From: Epiperipatus broadwayi
Lineage: Eukaryota; Onychophora; Udeonychophora; Euonychophora; Peripatidae
DNA length: 64,000 nt
Assembly (NCBI GenBank): GCA_028023455.1
Contig: JAQFVV010012400.1
Span: 9,724,248-9,788,247, forward strand
Direction: 5' to 3'
The position numbers and the translations under genes were made by a program. The notes beneath the pieces are model-generated. The model was not told the origin of the DNA and searched no databases. It saw only the letters and a list, made by a program, of their open reading frames with translations. Positions 35,871 to 47,484 of the stretch are shown here, piece by piece (position 1 is the stretch's first letter; each line of letters starts with the position of its first letter).

Positions 35871-36479
35871 TCCACCATCACTGTCTGAAAAGTCAAATGT
35901 GATGATTTATTCAGGAAAAATTATTGCCAAAAGCTGATGACTATTTGATGGTGCCTAATTATAACAATAAATATATTTATATTTATTTGTCATTTCTAAC
36001 CATGTTCCTTTTTTTACTACAACAATTTAAAGTAAAAACACTGTTCAATATTCAGTATTCAATATTGCTTTTTATTTTAATCTAATACTTATTAATTTTA
36101 TTTTAATAATAAACATATATTTTTAGATTAATTAATTGACCCTTATTTAATTACAAAGTTCTTTCTTTTATATAATTTTGAAAGTATTGCAGTTAGCATC
36201 AAGTACATGCTATAAAAATCATATATACTGTTAATAATTCTCAGTTGCCTCATAATTTTTGACTGAAATATCAGTTGAGTTTTGAGTTTTCTTGAAGGCA
36301 GAATGAATGTGTGTGCGAATGAATTTTTTTTTGTTTTTAATAGATATTTACAATCATGACAGGCAAAAAAATAAATCATGGCCCTTATTCCCAGGAGGCT
36401 GTAAAGTCATCAGTCAAGGCAGTGATTGGTAGCTGAAAACGGAAACTGCTAAGAATCTCCTGATCATAGATCCATGCTA
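35871..36479. other. A+T-rich spacer
   Basis: Nothing recognisable. The minus frame 36143-36379 has no family features. Confidence 0.45.
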
Positions 36480-36702
36480 CCATTTGATGATGACCTTTTA
36501 TTTAGGTATTTACAACTGCAGATCACTTTCAAGTGAAGGAAAATTGCAAGAATTGGAAGAACTGTCTCATATTAAATAGGCCATTATTGGACTTTGAGAA
36601 GTTAACAGAAAAGATGAAGAGACAATTGGTTTAAAAAGTGGACATGTACTGTACTACAAAGGAATAAACATTGGAAATACAATTGAAGTAGGAAAAAAGT
36701 GG

Positions 36703-37186
36703 ATGAACAATATTGTGGAGATTGATGGTGAATCTGACAGTATGGTAAGATTAGTTATTCAACTTAATAGCAGATATCAAATACAGATAAGTCAGGTTTA
36801 TGCTCTAACAAGTTCTCATTGTGATGAAGAAGTAGGGGATTTTTATATGGATGTTCAAAAAGCTTTTGATCAGACCAAACAACATTTTTAAATTGTCATG
36901 GGAAAGTTTAATGCCAGAATAAGTAAACAATTGAAAGATGAAAAGTGCTGCAGGTAAGTTTGGTTGTGGTGATAGAAATGAGAGAGATCATAGATTTGTG
37001 GAGTTTGCAGAAAAAGAAAAACTTTATATTATGAATTCTTTTTTTGAGAAAAATGTTAGAAGGAAATGGACATGGAAGCATCCAAATGAAGGTACAGCAG
37101 AATTGGATTATATTTTGACTAACAGAAAATATGTATTTCAAGATTGTAATGTTCTTAATAAATTCAATGCAGCATATAGTGATTGA
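36703..37186 (+). pseudogene. Endonuclease domain of the RTE-like LINE
   Basis: Two open pieces in different frames belong together. The first contains RYQIQISQVYALTSSHCDEE, the strand before the catalytic core. The second has AAGKFGCGDRNERDHRFVEF, then FEKNVRRKWTWKHPNEGTAE and LDYIL, matching the Gly-Lys-Phe-Gly, Thr-Trp and Asp-Tyr-Ile motifs of exonuclease-endonuclease-phosphatase type LINE endonucleases. In living elements this domain nicks genomic DNA to prime reverse transcription. Here a stop and frameshift separate the parts. Confidence 0.75.
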
Positions 37187-38092
37187 TTTGTAAGATGTAA
37201 GATACATGTTAATGCAAAATTAGAGAAACAAAAATTATTCAGAAAAACAATATTTCTAATCTTGAGAAACATTCTAATGAATTTAAATTAGAATTTGCAA
37301 ATCATTTTAAATATTAACAGATTTTGAACTTGATTCAGATTTGAATGAAATCATAGGAAGATAACTGATACATTTTTAAAAACTACAACTAAGATACCTG
37401 GTACAAAAAAGCAGCAGTTGACCAGTAAAAATTTTTTTGAGATGACAATTTATAAGGAAATGAAGAAATATAAAAATGTATAAAAATGATGTATTAAGAA
37501 GAATTGAATATCTCAAATTTTGTAAAGTGGTGTGAAAAAGAGTTGATAATGATATAAGAAAGTATAATTGTGAACTAGCAAAGAAAGTTATAGAAGAGAG
37601 TAGAAGTCTTAAGAGTGTAAAACATCTTGGTATTGATAGGAAACTTATTTCTACAATAAGAAAAAAAAGGGACTATTACTAAAAAGAGAGTTGACATGAA
37701 ATGTGTAGAACAGTTCTATCAAGAATTATATAGCAATAAAGAGTAAGGAAAAATACCTCTTACATCTAATATATCTTCTGAATTGCCCAGGATATTAAAT
37801 GAAGAAGTGAGACATGCAATTAAATTTATGAATAAGGGAAAACTTCAGGTAGTGATGGAATAATGCAACAAGCCAGTAATGATGGAATGTAATCGATATC
37901 TTAAAAGAAGATGAAGAAATAGAAAAATTTTTGGCAAAGATATATACCAAATGTCTGAATGATAAAGATGTACCAGATAATTGGAAGAATCCAGTATTAA
38001 TATTAATATTTAAAAAAGGTGATAAAGAAGATATTTTATTAGTTCTATACAAATTTTTTACTAAAATAATTACAACTCATCTACAGTGAACT

Positions 38093-38533
38093 TTGGATTT
38101 TAAAATAATGTTTAATGGATTTTCTCAAAAGATGGAAATAAAGATTGATAATGATGTGCTAGAAGAAGTTAACAACTACAAATACCTTGGTCAAATTATT
38201 ATTACAGATGGAAACATAATGGATGAAATTAATTATAGAATTAAACTTGGTTGGATTGCTTTTGGTAAAAATAACTTAAAATTAAAAGGAAATATGCCTA
38301 TGTGTTTGAAAAGGAAGGTTTTTAATATATGTATTTTACCAATTCTTATTTATGGATCTGAGACTTGGACACTTAACAGAAGAGCAATACAGAGATTTCA
38401 GACCACTCAACAGAATATGGAGAGATGCATGTTAGCAATAACAAGAAGAGATCGAAAGGAAAATACATCGGTGAGAGAACAAACAGGTGTTATTGACATC
38501 ATTGAAAGATTTACGAGACTGAAATGGAGTTGA
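38093..38533 (+). pseudogene. RT thumb and connection region of the RTE-like LINE
   Basis: A 147-codon open frame containing NNYKYLGQIIITDGN, then KRKVFNICILPILIYGSETW and TLNRRAIQRFQTTQQNMERC. These are the Tyr-Leu-Gly and Tyr-Gly-x-Glu-x-Trp-Thr motifs found after the palm domain in RTE-type RTs. Without palm motifs upstream it has no catalytic activity. It stays open except for a stop at LKWS, suggesting moderate age. The minus frames at 38407-38736 and 38582-38833 are antisense shadows. Confidence 0.75.
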
Positions 38534-38760
38534 GATGGACATATTGATAGAATAGATGATAGTAGATGAACAGTTGAAATCTTAAACTGGATTCCAAGAG
38601 ATTGTAAAAGACCTAGAAAAAGACCACATATGAGATGGATGGATGAAATAAGGATGAGTGGTCGTGTGTTGTGGAAAAGAAAAGCTAGAGATTGGAGAAG
38701 ATGGATTGAATAGACCTTCATTCTGCAATGAATCAATAATGTTTGACAATGATGATGATA

Positions 38761-40789
38761 TTTTTAAATATTTAGTAAAACATTTATACTGCTTTTTACG
38801 TAGTTTAAATAACATATATGTTATTAAAAACATCTGAATAGTGTAGAAGTATTATTAAAATTTATGACCTACTTTTTAATACTGAAATGCTGTAATAAAT
38901 TGCAAATAGGAAACTACCATTGAAGATTAATAAATGATTTTGATTCTCATAATGTTTTATTCCATAATGCTTTATATCAGATTTGATATATACAATATGA
39001 TAACTTTAATCTGGAATTAAATGAATTTTCAAGTATAAAGAAAAAAAAAAAAACAATCCTTATGCTCAGTAAATAAAATGAAGAAATTTAAATATTTACA
39101 AGAATAGAAAATATTTATTTAATTAGGCCAGTGTTCAGCTAGGTAATGTATTTTTAATAAATGTTCTGGTAAAAGTTTTAAAGCTTGTTCTCCAACTGTA
39201 TTAGCTTCCATTACATTCTGCCTTTACAAAAATTACAGCATCTCATATTACTATGAATTGAATAAGAGATAAAATTAAATGTTATATTTAATAACAGTAT
39301 TATTAGTATTTTATAACTCTCTTACTTTTTTGCCATTATGTAGATTCACACTCTATCTTATTTGAAGGAACAAATTGCTGTAAAACAGAAGACTGGACTA
39401 TACTAATATTATTAAAATGTCTTGTTTTAGCAGAATAGGGAATTAAGTTAATTAGAATTGAACTTTTTTTTTTTTTTGAATCCTTATTCTATTATTAGTC
39501 TATTATGTAAGACAGATTCTAATCTCCATGTATGGCTGAGATCACAGGTTAATTAGAAATATAAAGAATAATGAGAACATGGAAAAGACATCCTTAGAAT
39601 AAATTGATTTGACATATTATAAGACATAACTTTTAGTAACAAATAAATAACCAATCTATTCTAATCAAATGAATACCATGAATGTAAACATATATTATAT
39701 ATAATTATTTACAAATAATGTAATTACAAAGAATAATCCAAAGTCATATACAAAATAATATGGAAGATCGATATGATCTCTAAATTTCTTCACTACATTC
39801 ACTTGGGGACCAACAGGAAATGGATTACTTTGGAATTTGAGCTACTTCCGTAAAGTTCTCTAGATCTCTACTAAATCATCAGTAAAGTGTTTATTGGTGC
39901 CCTTCGAAGTATGGGGTAATTAATTAATATAAGTTGTTTTGGGGAAAACAACTTAAGCTAATCTTTTAATTAATAATATTTTTGCAGATTGAAGTTAGCA
40001 TAATTTTATAATTACTCTGATTACTATTGTCTCTTTTAAAGTTTAGAAGATGTGCACTCTAAATTACTTTCAATAAAAAAAAACATATTACATATGTATA
40101 TAAAACTATTTTAAAATAACACCCTGGGCATCAATACATTATAAATTTGTGTTTATTTTCAAATTCACTGCTTTTTTTTTTAAAAACTTGCTTCACCAGT
40201 TTAATCTGCTCCTACTTTATTTACTTTTTTTCAACATTTCTACATTATCCACGTTAATATGTTATTCTTTCTAGTTTTACACCATCTTCTATTTCTGTCC
40301 ATCTTCATCACATATGTTAAATTACTTAGCATTCTTTTTTTTACTTCATATAATATTTAGTTGTTCAGTAACATAATAAATATTTCTTTTGTGTAAGCTG
40401 ATTTTTTTATTTTATTAATTTTATCTTACTTTTTGCTCTTCTTTCTTTCTCTTTTTAAGCATTCTCTATTTCTTCAATATTTTAATTAGTACATTAATCT
40501 ATACATGAATTGCTATCAATAATTTTGTAATAAAATCATTTTCTTATTACTTGAAAAAAAATAATTATATATATATTAAGTTTTTTTTATTTATTTATTT
40601 ACGTATTACAGAGTTAATAAGAAAATAACTAATTTATAATTTTTTTTATTAAATCATATCTTTTAAAATGGATTTTATGATTTATTTTATGTTTGCATGC
40701 TTTTTTTTATTTTCATTTTTCTTTCAAAATTATTTAATTGTTCATTTTTCTTTCAAAAGATATTTAATTGTATTCTTTTAAGATTTAGC
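38761..40789. other. A+T-rich spacer with one short perfect hairpin
   Basis: At 39931-39954, AAGTTGTTTT and AAAACAACTT pair around GGGG, a perfect 10-bp stem. 39775-39920 is slightly more GC-rich but shows no motif that I recognise. Confidence 0.45.
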
Positions 40790-41240
40790 ATACAAGCATG
40801 ATCAATAAGCTTCAGAACTGAAGATATTTGGACTAAAACACAATCTGTCATTTATGTTGTTCAAACATCACATGATCTGCCAAACAACTAGCCATTTGAC
40901 TTTTTTTTTAATTATTTGAATTTTTATCATTTCTCTCATTTTTTTATTATTTATTTATGGGATATTTTTTGTTTTGTTAAATAATCTACAGCATTCATGC
41001 AAATGGAAGTCAATGTTGTGCAATGTCTGGGGAAAAAAAGTTAAAATTGATGTGTTAACAATTCTAGTAATTGTTGACTAAAATTTATTTTCTATCAGCA
41101 TTATAACAATATTATTAAATAAACATGTTAAATGGTTTATTACTCAGAAGTTCATCAGAAATTTGAGCATCAAAAGTGGCAGAATTGGAACGATGATTTA
41201 CGGTCTTTAAGTTCCAGAATTTCGTATTTTGCCACAGCAT
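40790..41240. repeat. Two SINE family B fragments
   Basis: A plus-strand 3' part has TTCAAACATCACATGATCTG (about 40859-40878). A minus-strand copy at 41140-41240 has complement CTGCCACTTTTGATGCTCAA and AACTTCTGAGTAATAAACC. A similar remnant follows at about 41280-41360. Confidence 0.4.
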
Positions 41241-42435
41241 TAAACCATGCAAGGCAAAAATAATTGAATAATGTATTGCTCAGGGGGTTGCAAGAACTTT
41301 GAATGTGAAAGTGACAGAGTCAGTCACAATCCTTGAGGTTTGAGTTATAGAATATGCCATTCCAACACTGATTATTAATACCTACTAATAGACTGACAAG
41401 ATGGCAGAGAATACTTCTTTAATGAGTGTTTTTAGTCTTCTTTATCCCAGACCCACCAACTCTGGGAGAAGATAGTGTTGTCAGATTAGAAGATTTCCAC
41501 AAATGTAACTATGAAAATCATAATAACGTTATGTAGAGTACTGTCTGTGCAGAAAATTCTTTAATGAGTGATTGATACTGGTGAACTTTTTATCATGTTA
41601 TTAGTTTGGAATCATAAAATAATGCTCTTTTATGGTTTATTGAATTTTGTGAAATGTCCAATAAACTATATATTTAAAAAACAAAAAACAAAACAAAGCA
41701 ATCTGCCTGACGGATCTTTTGAGGAGTTATTGTGGAAGCTAGACATTGGATCTATATTGTGCTTTTACTGATGCAGGTTGTGAGAATTAGATCTTTATTG
41801 ACAATCCAACTCAAAAGGTGATTTTTTTGACAGTTCTTGTAATTTGCAATGGACATTAGATGTCACTATTCTGGTATAATAATAACAATTCTCTAATCAT
41901 TGGAGGAGTGGATAATTAAATAAAAATTTTAATCATTCAACATTGTTATGCTTTGGTTTATAATTGTTATACTGCCTGCTTTTTTTTTTTTTTTTAGCAT
42001 AGTAAATATGTAACCAATTAAGTAAACTGCTTTTATTTGATAGCAGTTTAAGAAGAGTCTATGTGAAATTAATTTTGATACTTTGTTTGGCAAATTATTG
42101 ATCTGCTTTGCGATAGTTTTAACGTTGTTTTCAAGCAATGATAATAGCATTATAAGGAGTGAGAACTCTTGTTATTCCTGTAAGATTTTGATGAGATCAA
42201 AATATGTAATTCTTGGATATAAATTTTTTGTTCAACTAGAATCACAATTAATATATATGAGTTTAGAAAAGCCAAAATGTCATAATACCTTGTCTTATAT
42301 TGGATCTAACAATGTTCAAAAAGATCTGAATTTTTTTTTTTTTATTAATGTTTTACTTTCTTCTGCTTTTGTTTTATTTATGATTTTTTAATAATACTTT
42401 ATCAAGAATATTAACATTTTCACAGGTTTCAATCT
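41241..42435. other. A+T-rich spacer upstream of a LINE fragment
   Basis: No supported gene. Frames 41568-41771 and 42083-42391 (plus) and 41929-42150 (minus) have no recognisable domain. The 42083 frame precedes the CR1/Jockey-like RT fragment and might be its decayed upstream part. Confidence 0.35.
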
Positions 42436-42439
42436 TTTT

Positions 42440-43265
42440 TTTGTAGTCGTATAGAGATAATATTTCCTCTAATGAAATGTAATTTAGGCATTCTTCAGGG
42501 TTGTATTTTAGCATCCATGTTGAACATTTATATCAATGACTTTAAGGAGTGACTGAAATCATCTTGCCTTTTACATGGTGCTGATAACTGTAAATTTTTA
42601 GAAGAATCATATCAGTGATTGATTGCACTCTTCTTCAGAAAAATATTGATAACTTTAGTACTTGGTCTGATCTGTATAATATGTCAATTAATCTTGATAA
42701 GTATTTCCTTGTTTTATTTTCCAAGAAATTGATTTAAATTTTTATTTTATTTTATTGATTCTCACAAAATTAATTCTATTACATCCCCAAAAGACCCATG
42801 TGTCGTATTTTCTAATAATGGATCCTTTCTTTCTCATATAGAAATGATTATTAGCAAAACTTTCAGTGATAATACAAAATTCAAATTATTTTTATCATTG
42901 GTTCTTCCCAACATTGAATATTTTTCACTCATTTGGAATCCTAAACAAAGATGTAATTTATTACATTCAATATGAAATAAATTCTCCAAATATTATTTTC
43001 CAGAAAATAAACTTAATCTTTATCTTTCTTTTAAATGGAAATATAGATACCTTAAATTTCTTTTCAAAATTATAAATTAATGAATTATTTTACCTGATAT
43101 AATTTTAGCTATTATAATTAAGTCTCATATGCATGATACCACCATATTTCTTTCTATTATATTCAACCTTGTCATTTCATTGTGCTTACGTTTTTTCCTT
43201 TATTTAGGTTAATATAATTAGGATTTTACCAATACTAATCATTTGAACTCCAGTTTTGATTAATT
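42440..43265 (+). mobile_element. CR1/Jockey-like LINE RT fragment, inactivated
   Basis: The plus strand reads NLGILQGCILASMLNIYIND (42482-42541), which is RT motif B plus the Tyr-Ile-Asn-Asp that follows in CR1/Jockey clades. Then comes HGADN in place of the catalytic FADD, NFSTWSDLYNMSINLDKY, and further on LVLPNIEYFSLIWNPKQRCN (42900-42959) with NKFSKYYFPENKLNLYLSFK. The order fits the second half of the RT and the C-terminal region. The catalytic Asp pair is altered to Asp-Asn and there are several stops, so it is dead. Both ends are truncated or unrecognisable. Confidence 0.75.
42866..43075 (+). pseudogene. C-terminal region of the CR1/Jockey-like ORF2
   Basis: The region around this open frame contains LSLVLPNIEYFSLIWNPKQ, the conserved Pro-x-Leu/Ile-Glu-Tyr and Ile-Trp-Asn-Pro motifs found downstream of the RT catalytic core in CR1/Jockey LINEs. 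The open frame itself lies in a neighbouring reading frame for part of its length, so the annotation rests on the motif and not on the start codon. Confidence 0.5.
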
Positions 43266-43715
43266 TTAATTCTATTTATACATTTATTTATTTTTTGTTT
43301 GTTTGTTTACTTCCCTTTTATATAATATGCATTGTATATATTACCGTTACTATTTTTATGTGCAATCTGTAACAGGTGAAAAACTTGTTTACATTTAAAT
43401 AAATGAATTGAATTTTAAATTTTATAGGAGAATGCTGTTATAAATTACTCCCATAAATCAAATTGAAAATATTGCAATTAGAAGGTCATTTATAATAAGA
43501 TCATCAGAAATCAGTATTGATTAGATGGCATCTAATAGTAATTATCAAAAGGATTCAAATAAGGACTTTATAGTTTTCCAACTTGCTGATGACTTCAGTT
43601 CAAGTACAATTTAAATTATTTGATTATTCCTTTTTTTTTTTTTTACTGAGTAGATATTTATGAAGTTGCAAATGAAATATCAGAATATTTTATTTTTTAA
43701 CCTTAGTCAAAGATG

Positions 43716-43873
43716 CAAAATCTTGGCAATTTTCATCTACAAAGCGTTGGTGGTCAAGAGGTCAGCACAGTTGCCTTACAAGCAGTTGGCCCAGGTTCGC
43801 TTCCCGATCAATGCTATGACACAGGAAAAAGAAAAAAAAAGCTACAAAATCTTGGCAATTTTTATCTACAAAG
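43716..43873 (+). mobile_element. SINE family D with long target-site duplication
   Basis: The element (43745-43844) starts CGTTGGTGGTCAAGAGGTCA with an A box (TGGTCAAGAGG), continues GTTGCCTTACAAGCAGTTG, has a B box (GGTTCGCTTCC) and ends ATGCTATGACACAGG plus an A-rich tail. It is flanked by direct repeats of 29 bases (43716-43744 and 43845-43873) starting CAAAATCTTGGCAATTTT and differing at one base. This proves insertion by retrotransposition and indicates a recent event. The plus frame at 43660-43905 crosses it and is not a gene. Confidence 0.9.
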
Positions 43874-45109
43874 CTACTAATAATGTAAATGATCTCATGA
43901 TCTAAATTTTAAATAAATTGAGATGAATCACCACAAAGATATTTTGGAAAAGTATCTAAACATTCTTTTTTAGTAATTGCATTGAAACAATTTGACATTT
44001 GTAAATGTGGAATTACTAGTTCAAAAAAAAAATTGCATAAAAGGGCTATTAAGTTTGTCATTGCAAAAATATAAATTCTAAGGTTCTCTACTGACTCTAA
44101 TCCTATGCCATGTTGAAAATATCAGCTTGGTGGCACCTAGTAACAATAATCAGAAGAAAAGGAATCAATGAAGGACAGTCGTTATAGAATGTAAACAATA
44201 AAAAAAAAATATCCCCATAGAAAGTGTCATGTATGACTTTTGACAGTAATTTATTTGCGTATGTGTAGTATTGATTTTTTAAAAAATTTATTAAATTAAA
44301 AGTTACTTAGTAATTCATACGAATATTTTGATAAAATTATCAATTTAAAAATAATTATATAGACTAAGCATACAAATATTGATAGAAGTTTCTTGTTTCT
44401 TGTCACTATCATAATGTAAACAAAACTTGAAAATAAACCCAAATTTATAATTCTCGTAAAAATATCATTGAATATATAAAAGGAATTTTTTTTTTAAATG
44501 TTAAATTTAAGAAAACAGAATTGTGTTGTATTTTCCTTGGGGACTGTCAGATTTGGAAAAATAAATGATGAGGAGAGGAATTTTGTAGGATTTATTTTTA
44601 AACTGAGTTATTTTGAATGTTTTAGGATTGATTTCATTGCCTCTCCTCCCACTAGGATCCCAAGTTCATCTCATTTGCATTTAACTTTTTAACTATCAGG
44701 GATATCTCGTTGCTGTTTTTTTGCATATGTGCGTAAATCCAAGGTATGAGTATCTTCGAAATGCGTTAATGTATACAAGGAAAATGGGAGCCTTAAAAAA
44801 GCTAGTTACTTTTTATTGTAGTAAAGAAGAATGAAAATTAAATGTACAAATAATTTTTGTTGAGGAAATAAAGCATACCATTGTTTATCAAATATCACTC
44901 GCCTTTACATTTCTAGAGTTTATTGATTGGGTTTAATATTTACATTTGGTTATACATTACATTAATCAAATTGTGAAAATAAAAGTTTAGAGCTGATAAT
45001 AAATGTTTTCTTTTGTAAGTTTGTATATTATAGTTGCATATATAATTTAAGATAATAAAAAAATTAAAGTAATTACAATGTGTTGGTAAATATTTGAAAC
45101 CAGGCACTC
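43874..45109. other. A+T-rich spacer
   Basis: 44690-44790 is somewhat GC-richer (CGTTGCTG and GAAATGCGTTAATG) but unassigned. Frame 44498-44692 is not supported as a gene. Confidence 0.4.
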
Positions 45110-45210
45110 TTCACAAACCTGGGAGCTTAAGTGTAAGTATCAGTTGTATGAGATAGTGTGGATAGTTGAAGGGTGCTTGAAAATCTGAGTTCAAATCCTT
45201 TATATATATA
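45110..45210 (+). repeat. Repeat family C, tRNA-like module
   Basis: GTATCAGTTGTATGAGATAG, then GATAGTTGAAGGGTGCTTGA and the B-box-like GAGTTCAAATCC. The closest match is the 23.8 kb copy. It ends in a TA run and the preceding AATGTGTTGGTAAATA is repeated after it (45076 and 45210), a possible target duplication. Confidence 0.5.
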
Positions 45211-46734
45211 ATGTGTTGGTAAATAGAATTGAAAAATTAATAGTGCTAATTGAATAAAGGATTACAATAAGAACACACAATAATATATCTATAGTGATGA
45301 CTAGAAAGAGACCAAACTCCAAGTAGCTGCATAGATATCTGCTAATGCATGTGTCTGGTCTCTATTTTTGATTCTTACAAGTTTATTGAGGAAATGAGAT
45401 CCATATTTTCTCCATGTTGGACTAAATCCAAAGTAACAGAAATTAAAGGATAAATAAGGATTAGAAAAGTGGTGATTTTAATAGAATGTAAGAAATCTTT
45501 GTAACTGTTAAGGATGTTGCATATCTAGTTAGTGAACAGATTAAGATACTATAGTTTTGTAAAAAAAGTATTGGGTATTATTTCATTATATATTATGGCG
45601 AGTTTGTGTAAAGACTATAGGTATCAAAAACAATTATCAGAAAAATTTGTGACATACCTGAAAATATTAATTGGCAAGGTTTCACTTTAATTATACTATC
45701 ACACTTAAAATTAAGGTTGCTCTTTTAAAAGAAACATAGTATATAGAGAGATAAATGCTATCTGTTCAAAGGCTTGTTCAGATACCTCAGCAATGGGAAT
45801 AATACAACCAAATCTCTATACCTTTTATATGTATGTAGATATATAAAGTTTTTTCCATGAAAAAAAGACTAAATTAGATTGTAGTGATGATGAAAAGAAA
45901 AAGCTAGAAAAATTAGCACATTATAAGATATCCCACAAATTTCTATATCCATCTCATTTTAAGAAGTAAAGATAGAAAAGAGAATGCTGGAAGATATCAA
46001 ATAATCTTTATTCTCAGAAGTAATGAAAGGTTTTTACCAAAAAAAAAAAAAAAAAGTAACTAAACTACATCCTTTAAAATCATCTTCCCTGAATTTGCAT
46101 ATATCTTAAAAAGCAAAACTTATTTCAGATTTTTTTTTTGTTGTTGTTGTTGTCATTTAATTCTTTCATTCAGTATAGACTTTTTTAACTTTAGCTTTCA
46201 AAATAATTCCAGTTTTAGAAATATGGCCCATCCAATATTCTTATTTATGCAGTTAATTTTTTTCTATTCTTATGTTTGTACTAAATCAATCTATCTTATC
46301 ACTATTACAGAACAACTTATTGTAAGCATGAATAACAAATGAATTCTATAGAGTTATCCAGCCAAATTCCTGGAAGTATATTGGATTACATATATTCATC
46401 CAGTAATTTACCTTTACTTCTTTTTCACTATTCAAACTAATGGTTAGAAAAATTTAAACACCTAAGATTTTGAAGTAAATGATTTTTTTTTTTTTTGTAT
46501 TTAGATCTGATTCTAGGACAGCAACTATATAGTTTAGTGATTTCAATTTATTTCCTAACTGTATGCACTTGTAAACCTAAGTATTCAATATACCCAGTGT
46601 GATGAGATACTTTGTTTGATATATACCATCTTTTTGCCACAAACTCAAAAGTGCCTACAGATAGTATTTATCCTTTTCTAAAAAATTGTCGTGTTTAAAA
46701 TTTTAAAGTGAGCTTGTATATATATAATAGAATT
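45211..46734. other. A+T-rich spacer
   Basis: GTT triplet run at about 46140-46153; poly(A) at 46040-46055. Nothing else recognised. Confidence 0.45.
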
Positions 46735-46840
46735 GTAGGTGGTTGTTGGCTGCTTTTCACTGATGAAAGTCAATAGTCAGAAATTAATATGGGAATTTGA
46801 TTATTCTGGTGCCCATTAGTTATGTATGTTTGCAATAATT
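46735..46840 (+). mobile_element. Old single-arm relic of the foldback element
   Basis: Surrounding the hammerhead-like motif, the downstream TTTGATTATTCTGGTGCCCA aligns with the arm sequence after the motif in subfamily 1 (GATATTGGATGAGTAGGCAC). No inverted partner is visible nearby, so this is one surviving arm. Confidence 0.4.
46754..46795 (+). ncRNA. Hammerhead-like motif, diverged relic
   Basis: Plus RNA: stem I UUUUCA; intact CUGAUGA; a weak stem II region (AAGUCAAUAGUCA); intact GAAA; U, UA, A; triplet AUA; stem I UGGGAA. Stem I keeps six pairs (two G-U). The second stem III pair is U-A instead of C-G, a compensatory change relative to the other copies, and the AUA triplet still fits the UH rule. 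Stem II is the weak point. Confidence 0.5.
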
Positions 46841-47239
46841 AGCTCTAAAATAATAAAATATGGTACTGCTTTTAATAGAGACATTAAATGTTAGATGAGA
46901 AAATCTCATAATGTTTTATTTGGTATATTTCAAGTTTTTTATTTATTGTCCATGTTCAGATCTATCATAGTGTCAATCTTTTATGTATATGTACACCACT
47001 ATTAATCCAAAATGGTTGATTTCAGAGCTTGTTTGGATTTGTGAATTTTTTTTATCTTAACAATAACCCTTTTTCTTATTATAAACCTAAACTTTTATGA
47101 AAATTAAAATAAATATTAATTATATTGTCTTGAGTTTAAATATATTAAAATACTTTTGTTTGTTAAAAGTTACAATGCATAATATGCTGATGTTTTAGAA
47201 ATAACTTTTTATTCTGGTAATAAAAGAGTATGAGTTAAT

Positions 47240-47484
47240 CCACCAAACATCACATGGTCACCATTTCTTATGCTTGCACATAACTGTTATTAAAGCAGGC
47301 AAAACTCTCCATACAGTAGTGCCACTCAGTGCCGGCCAGAATAATCAATGCCAGAAACTAGTCTGGGGATATTGGATGAGTAGGCACTAGATGGGGATTT
47401 TATGCACAGCCTTCTGGCATCCATTGATTACTCTGGCTGGCACTGAATGGCACTACTGCCTGGAAAGTTTTGCCTGTTTTAGTA
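47240..47484. mobile_element. Foldback element, subfamily 1, internally deleted copy C
   Basis: The left arm (CACCAAACATCACATGGTCA, then GCAGGCAAAACTCTCCATAC) jumps after AATAATCAATG to CCAGAAACTAGTCTGGGGAT, the last part of the motif in the right arm, and closes with GTTTTGCCTGTTTTAG. The centre, both CUGAUGA boxes and most of the left arm are gone. Only GCC, GAAAC and GUC with one stem I strand remain of the ribozyme (47350-47370). The remaining arms still form a strong inverted repeat. Confidence 0.8.

Larger units (their letters stand above)
36480..38760 (+). mobile_element. RTE-like LINE with the RT core deleted
   Basis: The endonuclease begins LGIYNCRSLSSEGKLQELEE, then GHVLYYKGINIGN and the domain segments at 36703-37186. 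Next come a linker with LPRILNEEVRHAIKFMNKGK (37785-37845), frameshifted KTSGSDG, and PDNWKNPVLILIFKKGDKED (37974-38035). RT palm motifs A to C should follow but are absent. At about 38085 the sequence jumps to FKIMFNGF and NNYKYLGQIIITDGNI, then ILPILIYGSETWTLNRRAIQ and a C-terminus through RWMDEIR. It ends with a GATGAT run (38748-38758). Stops and frameshifts add to the damage. Confidence 0.85.

Noticed and set aside
38407-38833. Minus-strand proteins
   Set aside because: Antisense shadows of the RTE-like LINE C-terminus.
41761-41800. Foldback hammerhead relic from TTTTACTGATGCAGG
   Set aside because: Weak similarity to the 46.75 kb relic, but the core is broken at several positions and no arm sequence follows.
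43570-43600. Hammerhead core from GCTGATGACTTCAG
   Set aside because: Lacks GAAA and a pairing stem I.
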